Origin: Dactylonectria macrodidyma
Lineage: Eukaryota > Ascomycota > Sordariomycetes > Hypocreales > Nectriaceae
NCBI GenBank assembly: GCA_020744425.1
Contig: JAGMUV010000001.1
Span: 496,001 to 560,000 of the forward strand
Length of the DNA stretch: 64,000 nucleotides
Reading direction: 5' to 3'
The position numbers and the translations under genes were made by a program. Position 1 is the first letter of the stretch; each line of letters begins with the position of its first letter. The notes beneath the pieces were generated by a model. That model ran no database searches and was not told where the DNA came from. It worked only from the letters and a program-made list of their open reading frames with translations. Below are positions 24,781 to 38,027 of this stretch, piece after piece.

Positions 24781-25765
24781 ATGAAGATCCTCTGTCTACA
24801 TGGCCGCGGATCTAATTCGGAGGTGAATATTCCATTTCTACTATTTGTGCATCATTAAATATGGAAGGGAAGTCCTGACCCCGTGATGTGTGACAGATAT
24901 TCCAGGCACAAACTGCATCGTTGAGAAGCAGCCTGGATGACGACTATACTTTTGAATTCGCTCAGGGAACAGAACTGCACACAGAAGGTAAGCATACTTA
25001 CACAAGCGAGCTTTCTGGAGTGGTGGATCTAACCTCGGTCTCTTAGGCAACTGGTCCGTATATACCAGTCAGTTCTCCAACTTGCCACAGTATACGTACT
25101 ACAATCCGCTTGTTCCTATATCTGTGCTCGAAGCAGAGGCACAACTCCTAGAGCTCATTGAACAAGAGGGCGGATTCGATGGAGTACTGGGCTATTCGGG
25201 GGGCGCTGGATTTGCCGCCCAGGCCATGATACGACACAGTCAACAAGATCCAACCGGCGATCCATTGTTCAGATTCGCCATCTTCATCAATGGAGCGACG
25301 CCTCTGAAGACCTTTGCGCTGAGCGACGAGACAATAGTGGAAGGGGTGATGGGCTCTACCCCCTTTGATAAAGAACTAGAAGCCGTCTACTTGCGGCCTT
25401 CCAACTTGCGAGTGCGTAAAGGCGACGGACGAGATGCGGCCGAGGCAGCCATTGCATCGCGAAAGAGGGAGATTGACGCAGTTCGAACAGGACAACTGAT
25501 GGACGGGAGATACTTCTTAACGGATGGAGAGGTAGGACTGACGAGGTATGAGGGCGAGCTAGATGGCGCGCTTATTGATGTGCCAACACTTCACGTTCGC
25601 TGTCCGGACGAAGAGGACCCTAATACGGGTCTTAATCTGCTGGGCCTTTGCAAGCCAGAACTAGTGACGGAACATCACCATCAGTTCGGACATGATTTCC
25701 CCCGGGGACAGATGGAGATGCGGAAGATTGCGCAGCTCATTACTGAGCTGGCAGAATTTGCATAA
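24781..25765 (+). CDS. FSH1/LovG-type serine hydrolase, candidate polyketide-releasing esterase
   Basis: An alpha/beta hydrolase of the fungal FSH1 family, whose PKS-linked members (such as LovG) hydrolyse the thioester that holds a finished chain on an HR-PKS. Three exons, 24781-24822, 24897-24987 and 25047-25765, give 283 residues. The protein begins with the family N-terminus MKILCLHGRGSNSE, and the next exon opens with IFQAQT. The nucleophile elbow is GYSGGAG with Ser95. A late aspartate (RCPDEEDP) and histidine (HHHQFGHDFPR) complete a plausible triad. No signal peptide is seen, so it is probably cytosolic. It ends only 23 bp before the convergent trehalase gene and lies 4 kb from the PKS. 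A PKS-offloading role is inference from family and position; a general carboxylesterase is the alternative. Confidence 0.88.
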
Positions 25766-25788
25766 ATACTTATTGTCAGACTAGCTGG

Positions 25789-28700
25789 CTAAGGGAATAC
25801 AGCAGAGAATGTGTTATCAATGCCAACGGGAGAGGTCATTTTGTCGGTTTCTCCGTAGTTGTGGTTGTGGTCGGCTGTAGTAACAATCTGTACCTCGGCA
25901 ACGGTAGCTCCAAGGCCATCCGGGGCATGAGAGCCCTCCACTGTTAGTTTCAGAAACCTAATTTGGCTACCCTCAGATAAGTGCACTTCCGTTGTATTTC
26001 CATGTCGGATTCGTATAATTCGGGCCTCTGCTTCGTCATACGGTGCCGATATCTTGACCCGTTGAGGGGCAGACAGTTGTTCAAACGCGGCTTCTGTCGT
26101 ATGTTTTGCCGAAAGACTGAAGGTGGACGGAGGCACAGCAGCCCAGTTGATGACTATCCGGAAGACTGCACGGCTCCCGCCAAGATCAATGATGGCAGAT
26201 GCCTCTCTTGGGCTGGCGGGTTGCCAGACTGTTGAATAGGAGCCGTCGACTATTGCATAGGGGCTATTGCCAGGAGCCCAGTCGCTGTCCGATGTAACTG
26301 GCTTGCATAATGCCGAATCATCTTGCCCATGACTGATATCCGGCCGCCTTGTGGGGACCACAATCGAGTCTCCAATTTCCATTAGGTAGTCTTTCGGCTT
26401 AGTATTTCCACCAAGGACTCGCACAGTGACGCGTTTCTGAGCGTAGGTAACCTTGTTTTTGGCCGGTCGTCTGGTGACCGTAGTATTCTCCAGTTGAATA
26501 GACACATCAAAAACCGCGCCCTGCCATTTCATACCCTTGATACAGATCCCATCTGGTAGCTGTGGCGGAAGCATGGGATCCAAGTAGAAGGCATCTATGT
26601 TAGCACGCATTCCAGTGAGCCCATGAGTAAAGACTTGTAGGAAACCACCGGCGCCAGTGAGGAATGGAAACGCAGGATTAAGGCCGAAAAGGAATGCAGG
26701 ATTATCGACGCCAGGAAGCTCCGTGTCCGACATGACCTCGCTGAACTGTAAGAAGGGCTTGCGGATATAAGGCTCCGATGACCGTTGAAGATAAGTATAA
26801 GCAGCGCAACCCTTTTGCTGGAGCTGGGCCTCGGCAATAGCGTAGATTGACCATGTCATTGCTGGGCCGTCGGCGGTGTTGACAGAAGAATACTAAAAAA
26901 ATTAGTTGTTCGATGCTTAACTCGATGAGGGCGTGATAACTTACATAAGCGACATCATTTCGGGCCTGTTCCTCGCTCAGCTGGAACTGCAAGGGGTAGT
27001 TGATTAGGCCAACACTGGCCTGCTTGACCTGCCACGTTCCATCCATGCCGTCGAATTCAATGATGATTTTCTCCTCTTGGTTGTATGGGATGTACATGTT
27101 CTGCGCAATGACGGACCAGTTTTTAGGTACCTCGAGCTTTAGCTGTTTTGCGGCTGATGGTGCCCAGTTTCCCAGTAGCTCTTTAATGGCGATATTGGTA
27201 AAGGCGCCGTTGTTGATGTTGTATGCAAATTCATCCTATGACCAATCAGTACGGGTGGAGGCAAGGATTGAGCAGTGCCCATCGGCCACTTGGACTCACC
27301 GGCTCTCCCAGTAAGATAGTTTCATACTGTCCCGAGGAAGCATTGCGTGACACGTACGCAGCAAACATATCAGCTACATTCTTGATGACTTGCCATCCTT
27401 TATGGGCAAGCCATTTCAAATCTTTTGTCTGCAGGAAGTACTGCCAATGGGCGAGGGCAATGTCGGCGTTGAGGTGATATTGATAGCCCCAGCACACTCC
27501 AGTCCCGGTACAATTACCGAATCGGCCGCTTGTCCAAGCATAAAGAGCACCAGACTCGTTGTAATACTGTGCGTTAAGGAGGGCTTGGTCGAGCAGTTTC
27601 TCCCGATATTGGTTGATCCCCACAGCGTATTGTGGATATAGAGCCAATATAGAGGGGTAGATCCATGTCTCGGCGTCCCAAAAGATGAGCCCAGCATATG
27701 AGTCGCTGGATAGGCCGCCGACCGTTATAGAGTTCTCGGCAAGCCCGGTGTCATCTGGAGGAAGACTGGACAGGATGTGAAATAGAGACGCCCGTGTGCG
27801 GAGTTGAAGATCGTTGTTATTCGGCACAACGATGTCAGCATCGCCCCATGTCAAGTCCCATTCCCGCGAGTGCTCCGAGATCAATTGACCCCACGACGTT
27901 TCCAGACTAGCTTTCGTAGCTGCCCCTTTGGCTATGGAGAGTGTGTTCCGTGGGAACGCTGTTGTGGACGCAATACCGACGAACTTGTAGACGGTCAGGG
28001 TGTTCCCTTTTTTCAGGCTCCAGTCCCAGCTCTGCGCAATGGTGCTTGAATTGTTCGATACCCAAGAATAATTCGAGCCATCATGTCTTGATTTTTTGGC
28101 CTGGCGTACTGCATCCCGGTCACTGCTGTCGAACCTGACCGTGGAAGCCACGTAGGCGGTGCAGTAGTTAATTCCCCATGGCTTAACACTTGTCCAGATG
28201 TCATCCTCCTGGAACGCCTTGTCATGAAAATCGGCTCTCACTGCGCCCGCACCATCGAGGATATCTGTCACTTTGAACTTGACGTCCTGATCAACGGTAA
28301 TGTCCATACGGACGATGCCCAGGTTCAGCCGAGTTCGATGGGCGAGAACGGTGTAGTTGATCAGATAACGAGCAGTGTCATCGGATGGACTCCACGTGAT
28401 GTTGGTGTGCACGATGCCATTCCGAATAGACAACGACTGGTGGAAGCTCTTGACTGTTGATGCGTCTACGCCGGGCTGATAGGTCTGGCCCTTGTCAGTC
28501 GTCACCGTCAGGCCCGTCCAATCAGGAATGCCACTGATGACGGATTCGCCACCACGCTTCAAATTGTCTGGAAGAATTGTATGCGTAATGTTCTGCTGCA
28601 CGTCCCAGAACCCGGAAACGGTTCCAAAGGTGGCACGGGGCTGATCTAGTGGCCAAGCTATACCATGATCAGCAATTTGGCAGGCAACATTGCGCATGAC

Positions 28701-28969
28701 TTGGAAGCCCACCCACAGTTTGCAATGTAACCTCCCGTAGAGTCGTCCCGATAGATCCAGTAGCCGGCCCCCTCCGCTGGGAGCCGCTGGCCAAAGTAGC
28801 CATTGGCCACATATGGCGAGCTCTGGTAATGGTTGCTCAGAAAGGTGTCGGTCGAAAGGGTCCAGGCATCTTCAGAATCAGTGTTGGGGGAGTGGAACGC
28901 CGCTGCGAGACCACCGAGGGCCACGAGTAAGAACAAAACCATTGTTACGTGATGGATGGTTCCTGCCAT
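25789..28969 (-). CDS. Acid trehalase, secreted GH65 glycoside hydrolase
   Basis: Hydrolyses extracellular or vacuolar trehalose to glucose. Four exons on the minus strand (28969-28717, 28657-27300, 27235-26945, 26892-25789) give 1,001 residues, the normal size of fungal acid trehalases. The N-terminus is a signal peptide (MVLFLLVALGGLAAA core). Many N-x-S/T sites follow. GH65 text in order: NGYFGQRLPAEG, SWPLDQPRATFG, FWDVQQNITHT, the catalytic-domain signature FWDAETWIYPSILALYPQYA, GYQYHLNADIALAHWQY, and GEPDEFAYNINNGAF spanning an intron. The C-terminal third carries a small beta domain and an F5/8 type C-like region (WQPASPREASAIIDLGG). An alternative ATG 12 codons upstream would mask the signal peptide. 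The 5' end faces the PKS. A role in the metabolite pathway is not shown. Confidence 0.92.
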
Positions 28970-29762
28970 GCTGAACTCAGGCTTGGAACTTGTTGAAGCT
29001 ATCAACTCTCTTCAGAGATCCGTCGTCGTCACTTCTACCCTGTATCTCGTATGCAATCCTTCTGAAAGCAACCGACATATGCCCGCAGTCACCAGAAATG
29101 TCAGCACTTCTAAGCGAGCAACCTTCTGTATTCGGTGTTATATGCCGCTATGAACTGGGGGTGTCTCTTTAGGCTGAGATGAGCAACGACTAATCAGCCT
29201 GGTCAAATCTCACTTTGGAAGAACTTGGCATTCTGGGCACAGTTACACAAGTAGGAGAAGTTACCAAATCAGCTAGCACTTTTAAGCCAAGGAAAACGAC
29301 TCCTCTATGAAGTGTAATACGCCGCTGACTGGCGTTAGGCTTCCTTCTCACTTATGTAAGGAATCGGGCCGACGCCGACTTCGGTGGTTTCCTTGGAGGG
29401 CTGCACCCCGCTATTAGAATCCTGGGGAAGGGCCGAGATGAGGGGAAGTGGTTCTCGATTAAAAAAACACATTATCTCGGCCCGAATCTACATCCCTGTA
29501 AGGCTGCATAGCCTACTGCACACCACCCGGTAACTCGGAAACGTTCACAGGGTGTGTAAAGTTCGGACGAGCTAGGCCCTATCGAAATATCCTTGTCATG
29601 TCAAACACCCTATGGGAGATATCGTCGGATCACTGTTAATGTCTTCTTATCTGGAGCAGACTACAATAGATATAGAGTCCGTCGTCCGTCGGGTTCTACT
29701 TGATCCAGACTTGAAGGTAGTGTCTCATCCTTTTGAATCACGCCTTGATACTCAGAATCATC
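28970..29762. promoter_or_regulatory. Divergent promoter region shared by acid trehalase and HR-PKS
   Basis: 793 bp separate the two oppositely oriented start codons, so both promoters must lie here or overlap. A 70-codon upstream open frame (29612-29824) begins inside the region and overlaps the PKS start codon in another phase. No binding site can be assigned with confidence. Confidence 0.6.
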
Positions 29763-32700
29763 ATGGAGCCCCTTGCAGTTGTTGGCATGGCCTGCCGGTT
29801 CCCCCAAGAGGGCGATACCAATGAGAACTTCTGGAAGCTACTCATGAGAGGACAGTCTGCTATGACGCCGTTTCCCAAGGACCGGATAAACATGGATGGC
29901 CATTATCACCCCGATCCAGAGCATGGTGGCTCGGTATGTAATGCATCTGGACTCTAATACTTTCCTTCGGTACTAACACCATTCTTAGTTTCACGTTCAG
30001 GGCGGCCACTTCATGCGTGGTGATCCGGCGGACTTTGATAACCAATTCTTCAGCATACCCAAGGGAGAGGTCCTGTCACTAGACCCACAGCAGCGACTAT
30101 CGATGGAAAGTGTCTATCATGCGTTGGAGAATGGTTAGTTACTCCTTTCTTCTTACCAACCTAGATTCTCAAACTAATCAGCTCCCAGCGGGCATTCCCT
30201 TGGCCAAGACAACGGGCTCAAACACTTCCGTCTTTAGCAGTGGCTTCAACCATGACTGGCTCCAGCTGGTGAACAGCGACCCGGAGGTCAAACTCAAGTA
30301 TAAGCCCATGGGAACCAGCAACTCCATTATCTCAGGTCGCATCAGCTGGTTTTTTGACTTCAAAGGGCCTAGTCTCACGGTTGATACGGCCTGTTCCAGC
30401 AGTATGGTGGCATTCCACCTAGGTGCCCAGAGCTTGCGGCACGGCGAATCCGACATGACCGTCATCTCTGGCGTTAACGTCTTTACGTATCCTACAGACT
30501 GGTTCTCTATGGACCATCACGGTTTCCTATCCGGCGATGCTAAGTCATATAGCTTTGACCATCGGGCTAGTGGATACTCGCGAGGTGAAGGAGTTGCCAC
30601 GGTCATCATGAAGCGATTATCAACCGCCCTCCGAGACGGTGATACCATTCGCGCGGTTGTTCGTGCCAATGGACTGAACCAAGATGGAAGAACAGCAGGT
30701 ATCACGCTGCCTAGTGCAATTGCTCAGGAGCAGATGATACGGGATGTGTACACTAAGGGGAAACTCGACATCAATGAAACCGCCTACATCGAATCCCACG
30801 GCACTGGAACTGCGGCCGGTGATCCTATCGAGGCTAGGGGTATTGCCAATTCTTTCAAGACCGTTGACAGAACCTCGCCCCTAGTTGTGGGCGCTGTCAA
30901 ATCCGTTATTGGGCACACCGAAGGAGCATCTGGTATTGCTGGCATTATCAAGACGATCATGATCCTGGAATCAGGCATCATCACCCCCAACACCAACTTC
31001 GAGAAGGCAAATCCCAAGATTCCTATTGATAAGTGGAATTTGAAGATACCGGTGAAGCCTATGACCTGGCCCTCGACCGGTATGCGGCAAGCTTCCGTCA
31101 ACTCCTTCGGCTTCTCGGGCACCAATGGACATGTTGTGCTGCAAGACGCATATCATTACCTCCAGGCACACAATCTTTCAGGGCGTCATAGAACTCGAAA
31201 GTCCCCAGGCCTGATCGAACCTGAGAATGCCAATGGGACAGCTGAGGGTGTGGACAGCGGGGACCACGTACAAAGTAATGGCTCAGCTAATGGCCACACG
31301 AGCGATGACACCAATGGCCATACCAATGGCCACACCAACGGCCACACCAACAGCCACACCAATGGCCATACCAATGGAGATACTCCCTTCGAACAAAGCC
31401 CCCCATCTCCGTTTGTCTTTTCCTTCTCCGCTTTCGACGAGTCGGGAATCAAGAGAAACATCGAAGCACTCTCGGACCACTACAACCAGCACCAGCCTTT
31501 ACTTGATCAACGAGTCGAACTTCGCAACCTTGCATACACTCTAGCCGAGAGGCGAACTACATTTTCTTGGCGGTCGTACTGCCTTGCGGATAGTCTCCAG
31601 GACCTTATTAAGAAGATCTCTGCCGATGACCAGCTTTCTAAGCCTATTCGAACAAGGGGGATCCCGAGCATCGGTTTTGTCTTCACTGGCCAAGGAGCCC
31701 AGTGGTATGCCATGGGTCGTGAATTACTGGTTTTTGGAGCTTTTAAGCAGAGCCTTGTGGACGCCTCCGAATACATGCAGACTTTGGGTAGCACCTGGTC
31801 GTTATATGGTACGCTCTATCCCTTAATTACGCCACGTCTTTCTTCCTGCCCTTGATACTGACCAAAATAGACGAGCTTCTCCAGGATAAAACCACATCCA
31901 AGATCGACAGCCCATCCTTGGCTCATCCAGCCTGTACAGCCATCCAAGTTGCCATTGTTGATTTACTGAAATCATGGAACTTGCTTCCGGCCAGGGTCGT
32001 CGGGCATTCCTCTGGTGAAATTGCCGCGGCCTACTCATCTGGAAAGATCAACAGGACCAGCGCCTGGAGAGTGGCTTTTTACAGAGGTTTTGTCTCGAAC
32101 AAGGTGTCCGCCCCTGGCGCCATGCTTGCAGTCGGTCTAACAGCCCCAGACCTGGCACGGCATCTGGAAATGATCAACAGCCAGATTCCTGGCGAACTAA
32201 CTGTGGCCTGCTATAACAGTCCTAAGAATCACACGGTTTCTGGAGACGAGGCTAAGATTGATGCTTTGAAGAGTGCCCTGGACCAGGAAGGCGTCTTTGC
32301 CAGGAAGCTCAAGGTCAAAACGGCATACCATTCGGCACATATGAAGACCGTGGCAAATGAGTATCTACATCTTATTGGTGACATGGAGAAGCCATCTGAG
32401 ATGACGTCCAAGGTGGAAATGTACTCGAGTGTCACTGGCGCCTGTGTCGATGGGGAGCTGACAGCACAGTACTGGGTCGACAACCTCATTTCCCCAGTGC
32501 GCTTCACAAATGCACTGCAAAAGATGTCTACAGACAACTCCAAGGGCCTTCTGAAGGTTAATACTAGCAACACCAAGATTCAGGAAATCGTCGAGATCGG
32601 GCCACATTCTGCTCTGCGAAGCGCCATCAAGGAAACCCTCGCCAACAACTCTCAGTCTGTCGGATACTACGCGGTGCTGAATCGCACAGCACCTGGTGTA

Positions 32701-35700
32701 GACACCATACTGAACTCAGTGGGCGCACTTCATTCTCGTGGTAGCGTTGTGGACCTCGAGCGTGTGAATCAGGCATCAGATTCGAGCGAAGGCAGAGAAC
32801 CGGTATTGCTTACCAACCTTCCCCATTACGTCTTCAACCACAGCCAGAAGATTTGGAACGAGAGCAGGCTCAGCCGTAATTTCCGTCTCCGCAAGTATCC
32901 GCGTCATGACTTGTTTGGAGCTCCTGTCCCGGACTGGAACCCTGCGGAACCAGCATGGCGCAACTTCATTCGAATTTCCGAGCAACCCTGGTTGAGGGAC
33001 CACGTGGTAAGTTGACACCATTCCGGGATGGCAGAGACGAAGTTAATCATTTGTAGATTACCGGAAGCATTGTCTATCCAGGGTAAGTTTGACACTTTAC
33101 ACTAAAAAAGATTGCGCTGACAGTAGAAAAGTGTCGGATACATCATCATGGCGATTGAAGCTTCCAAGCAAATCGCAGATCCAGAGGCAACCCTTGTCGG
33201 ATTCCATCTCAAGGATATCTCTATCAAAAGCGCTCTCATCATTCCCGACAACAAGGAAGGAATCGAAGTCAAGTTTGCCATGTCAGCCATGGACGAGTCG
33301 AGTCTGGAAAACTCCAAGACGTGGAGGCAATGGCGGTTGACAAGCTACAATCCCGTGGCAGACAACTGGGTCGAGCACTGCACAGGCTACATCTCCACGC
33401 AGTACGAGGTTGCTGCTGGGCCTATCGATGGTGGACTGGAGGAGGAACAGAGAGTTCTTGCGTCAAAGAAGCTTCTCCAGGATGGGCTTGATCGCTGCAC
33501 GACGCCGACGACGATCAACTACGAAAACCTAGACACGATTGGTTTTCACTTTGGCCCTACGTTCCAGAATCTATCCGACGTGCGAGTCAACAAGGGCAAG
33601 GGCGAGGTCACAGCAGCTATTACGGTTCCTGATGTTGCTAAGATTATGCCTAAGAACTTTGCTCACCCTCATATGATTCATCCCTCTACCATGGATAGCA
33701 TGATGCATCTCTTCATCGCAAGTAAGTCTGACTCTCCACCCCAAGTCTTATCTGTCCTCCTGCTTATAATGCTAGCTGTCATTGATATTAGAGGAAAAGG
33801 TACTCTGGGGACACCCATGGTTCCTACCTTTATCAAAGAAGTTCGAATCTCCGCCAAGCTGGATAGCACCGCAGGGTACAAGTACAAGGGGCTGGGAGCT
33901 TCGAAGATGACGGGATTCCAGAAATTCCACAGCGACATTACGATCTGGGATCACGAGACTGACCAGGAGAGAGTGGCCGTAAGAGGATGGTCCACCACGT
34001 CTCTGGGAAAAGACATCTCGGAAATCGAGACGAAGAAGCTATGCCATACTGTCGAGTGGCAACCAGATCTTCAACTCGTCAAGTCTCCCCAGTTCTCTGA
34101 CGCTGTCCTAGCCTCTGTCGAAGAAAACGAAGACTACAGAGAAAATGTCCGACGGCTCCAACTGGCAACAGTCCTCTTCGTGACCCTTGCGTTGGAAGAG
34201 CTGCGAGACTATCCCATTGACCAGTACGAGGGCCATTTCAGGAAGTACTACGAGTGGTGCCTCAAGCAAAGAGAGGAATTGCACAGCGGGGTGCTACCTC
34301 ATGTTGAGGTTGCCGAGTGGAAACGGTATTTCGAAGACGAGAAGCTCAGAGAAGAACTATTTAACCACATTTCCAACTTCAACGAGGATGGAAAGTTGCT
34401 GGTACGCATGGGCACGAATCTCGCCAACGTCCTCAGAAAGGAGGTTGACCCTCTTTACCTGATGTTTGGCCAAGACAACCTCCTCAACGACATGTACAAG
34501 AGCATGGTCGAATCCGGAAACCTCCCTGTCCTTTTGAAGTCCTACCTTGACATCATACACCACAACTCGATAAACCTCAACATACTCGAGATCGGTGCCG
34601 GAACTGGTTCGTTGACTGCGCCAGTGCTGGAATCATTGAGCCCCTCAACGGCCGATGACGATAGATTTTCAAGCAACTCTGCCATTGCTAGGTATACCTA
34701 CACCGACATCTCTTCTGCATTTTTTGAAAAGGCAAAGGAGAAGTTCAGGACATGGAGAAATGTGCTTGAGTTCCGCACCTTCAACATTGAAAACGATCCT
34801 TCGGCCCAAGGACTTGAGCCGGCCGGATATGATTACATCTTTGCTGGCAACGTGGTTCATGCAACAGCAGATCTGAAGAAGGTGCTATCGAACCTCAGGT
34901 CATTGCTGAAGCCTGGTGGAAAGCTAGTATTGCATGAGAGCATTCGACAAGGTAAAGTCCCATTTCTAATTTGAGATGCCCGTGTTAACTGTGTCCTAGA
35001 CTTCCTGTGGCCAGCCCTCTCCTTCGGCCAGCTAAGCGGATGGTGGCTGAGCGTAGAAGAGAACCGCAGATGGGGTCCCACTATGCCAGAGAGTGATTGG
35101 GACGTAGTGCTAAGAGACTCTGGTTTCGATGGGATTGGCACTGCTCTGAAGGATCGCCAAGTCCCAGACATCCATGGACAAAGCATCATGTTCTCAGCGA
35201 ACATCGGAGCCGCCAAGCCGAAGGAAGAGAACCGAAAGATCTACATCATCTCGTCGAGTGTGACTCAGGAGCTAGCCGTCGCTCTTCAAACCGGTATTGC
35301 GAACTTAGGACTCGAAAACTGCTGTATCGTGAATCTTTCTGAGCTGGCGGACAAGGAATTGATCGACGATACATGCATATCCCTTATCGACTTGGAGCAT
35401 CCAGTTCTCGCCGATCTGACCGAGGAAAGCTATAAGAGCGTCAACCACATTCTGGCCACAAGCGATGGAGTGCTCTGGATTTCAGGGGACTTTGAGAAGC
35501 ATCCAGAGCAACACCTTATTGCCGGTGTTGTGAGGACCGTCCGATGGGAACGGGATCTTGACGCGCCTAATCTGGTCACGTTAGCTGTGGCCGAACCTCG
35601 ATCAAGCAACGACAGCCTTATCGAATCTGTGCTGTCAGTCTTCAAGCTCCAGTTTGTCGATGATATCGACGCTGAGAGCAAAAATACGGAGTACTTCTTG

Positions 35701-38027
35701 AGGGGGAACGAAATTCTGACAAGCCGTCTCGTCGACGCGAACCACATCAACAGCTTTGTCCACTCTCACTTTACCGACGCCACACCAGAGTTGGTACCTC
35801 TTGGAGAAGCTGGCCGCCCCCTGATGCTGGATACGTCGACCCCAGGATCACTCAGCGCTCTGCACTGGGCCACGGATCCAGCTTGGTCCTCCCCGCTCGC
35901 CGATAACGAGGTCGAGATAGAGATCCACGCCGTTGGCCTTAATTTCCGAGACGTCCTGATTGCCATGGGCGAGTACGTGACAACGTGTCTCGGCAATGAG
36001 GCTGCCGGATATGTCTCCCGAATTGGACCAGGCGTCCGCAACCTTCAGGTCGGTGACCGGGTCGTCTACATGAATGGACTCGAAGACGGGGGATGTTTCA
36101 AGACGTTTGGAAGACAGTCGGCAGACGTTGTCGTCCAGCTGCCAGACTCAGTCAGCTTCGAGGAAGCAGCGAGTTTACCGTCTATCTATTCTACGGCCAT
36201 CCACGGCCTATACGACGCTGCTCAACTGGCCGAGGGAGAGTCGGTCCTCATCCATGCCGCAGCAGGCGGTGTCGGACAGGCAGCTATCCAACTCGCCAAC
36301 CTAGTCGGTGCAGAAGTCTTCGCCACTGTCTCTACGCCCGAGAAGCGTGATCTCCTCATCCGAGAATATGGCATCAAAAAGGACCATATCTTCTCCAGCC
36401 GCGATCTTTCATTTGCTGACGGGATTCTACGCATGACCAATAATCGTGGCATTGATGTTGTGCTCAACTCGTTATCAGGCGAAGCTTTACGTGCTTCGTG
36501 GGACCTCCTGGCGCCATTCGGAAGATTCATCGAGATTGGAAAGAAGGACGCTCAGGCAAATGGAAGAATCGAGTTGAACCCATTGCTGCGCCAGACTTCT
36601 ATGGCCAGTGTGGATCTGAAGACACTATTGCAGTACAAGCCGAAGAAGGTCGGCCAGCTGATTCGCGAGAGTCTGCGACTACTCGAGGAGGGCAAGGTTC
36701 GCATCGCTTCGCCAACCCGTGTCTTGGATTATACTCAGATTGAGGAGGGCTTCAGGTCCTTGCAGTCCGGTAAGAGCATGGGCAAGATTGTCTTCAAGCC
36801 CAACGCCACCGACATTGTCCCCATTATGCCCGATAACCCACCTCCTCTGCAGCTCGAGGGGAACGCTACGTACGTACTAGCAGGTGGCCTAGGAGGTCTA
36901 GGAAGGAGTATTGCCCGCTGGATGGCATCTCGAGGAGCAAAGCATCTCGTCTTCCTCTCCAGATCTGGGGGAGCCAGCGAGACTGCGCAGGAGCTCATCC
37001 GGGAATTGGAAGCAGCCAACTGTCGAGCACACGTCTTCGTCTGCGATGTCAGTGACAAGGCAGCTCTGTCTCGCGTTATTGAAGAGTGCAAAGAGACTCT
37101 GCCCCCTATCAAGGGCTGTGTGCAGGGTTCCATGGTGTTGAGGGTCAGTACAATCTCCGTTCCCTTTGATTTACTCTGGTTACTGATGCGTGACAGGATT
37201 CAATGTTCGAGAACATGTCTTACGCCAACTTCGTCGCTGCTTTGAAGCCAAAGTTTGACGGATCTTGGAATCTGCACGAGTTGCTCCCGACCAATATGGA
37301 CTTTTTCCTCCTGCTCTCGTCTGCAACTGGTATTCTCGGAAACCGAAGCCAGGCCAACTATGCAGCAGGAAACACGTATCAGGATGCCCTCGCTCTGTAT
37401 AGACACTCCAAGGGTCTTCGAGCTACTAGTATTGACCTGGGAAGCATCCTCTCGGTGGGCTACGTCGCCGAAAACTACAAGCGACTCAAGACAACGCCCG
37501 CAATCGCATCAGTCCTAGAAGCCATCCGAGAAGATGAAATCCACCTATTGATTGAGTACCACATCGACCCACGAAACGCGGCGTCATACCAGACCGTCAC
37601 TGGATTGCCTAATGCCAGTGCATATAAGCAGCGCCGCATGCCAGTCCCCGGCTACCTCAGCATGCCTCTCTTCAAGCACCTACGGAGCGAGTCCAACACG
37701 GCCACTGAGGCCGTTGAGGATGACCCCGTTCTTATGGTCCCGATGCAGCTCAGCGCGGCGACATCGGTCGAGGAGGCAGTAGGCATCACGTCTAATTGCA
37801 TCCGGGTGAAGCTTTCCAAGCTGCTATCTATGGCTGCCGATGATATCGACCCGGGCAAGTCGATCAGCTCCAACGGTGTGGACTCGTTGGTGGCGACCGA
37901 GTTTAGGACGTGGCTGGCCAAGACTCTCAAGGCTGACGTGCCTATGCTGGACATTATGGGAACGAGTAGCATTCTCACTTTTAGTGAAAAGATTACGAGC
38001 GTGAGTAGTTTGGTGCAGGTGAAGTAG
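29763..38027 (+). CDS. Highly reducing type I polyketide synthase (KS-AT-DH-MT-ER-KR-ACP)
   Basis: An iterative fungal HR-PKS. Nine exons (29763-29933, 29989-30133, 30189-31808, 31871-33006, 33057-33082, 33132-33721, 33776-34951, 35000-37143, 37197-38027) encode 2,612 residues in phase. KS: Cys174 in DTACSSS, then ESHGTGT and [19 protein letters not shown] and Ser692 in GHSSG. DH: His1023 in H-x3-G-x4-P and an Asp in [10 protein letters not shown]-methyltransferase: SAM motif [11 protein letters not shown] near residue 1500 and [20 protein letters not shown] near 2040, looking intact. KR: GGLGGLG near 2250, with Ser/Tyr in LLSSATG and ANYAAGN. ACP: Ser2566 in GVDSLVA. There is no thioesterase or release domain, which fits a separate hydrolase. 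A His-Thr-Asn-Gly repeat links KS and AT. Product unknown; a reduced, methyl-branched chain is predicted. Confidence 0.96.
31310..31381 (+). repeat. 12-bp minisatellite coding (Thr-Asn-Gly-His)n in the PKS KS-AT linker
   Basis: Six imperfect 12-bp units of the type ACC AAT GGC CAC stand in tandem inside PKS exon 3. They encode TNGH repeats between the end of KS and the start of AT (about residues 480-503). Substitutions are mainly third-codon C/T changes plus one Gly-to-Ser unit. Length variation between strains would keep the frame. Confidence 0.9.

Noticed and set aside
31186..31492. Antisense frames across the PKS minisatellite reading as Val/Trp- or Gly/Val-repeats
   Set aside because: They arise from the 12-bp repeat read on the minus strand; the plus strand is clearly the PKS linker.
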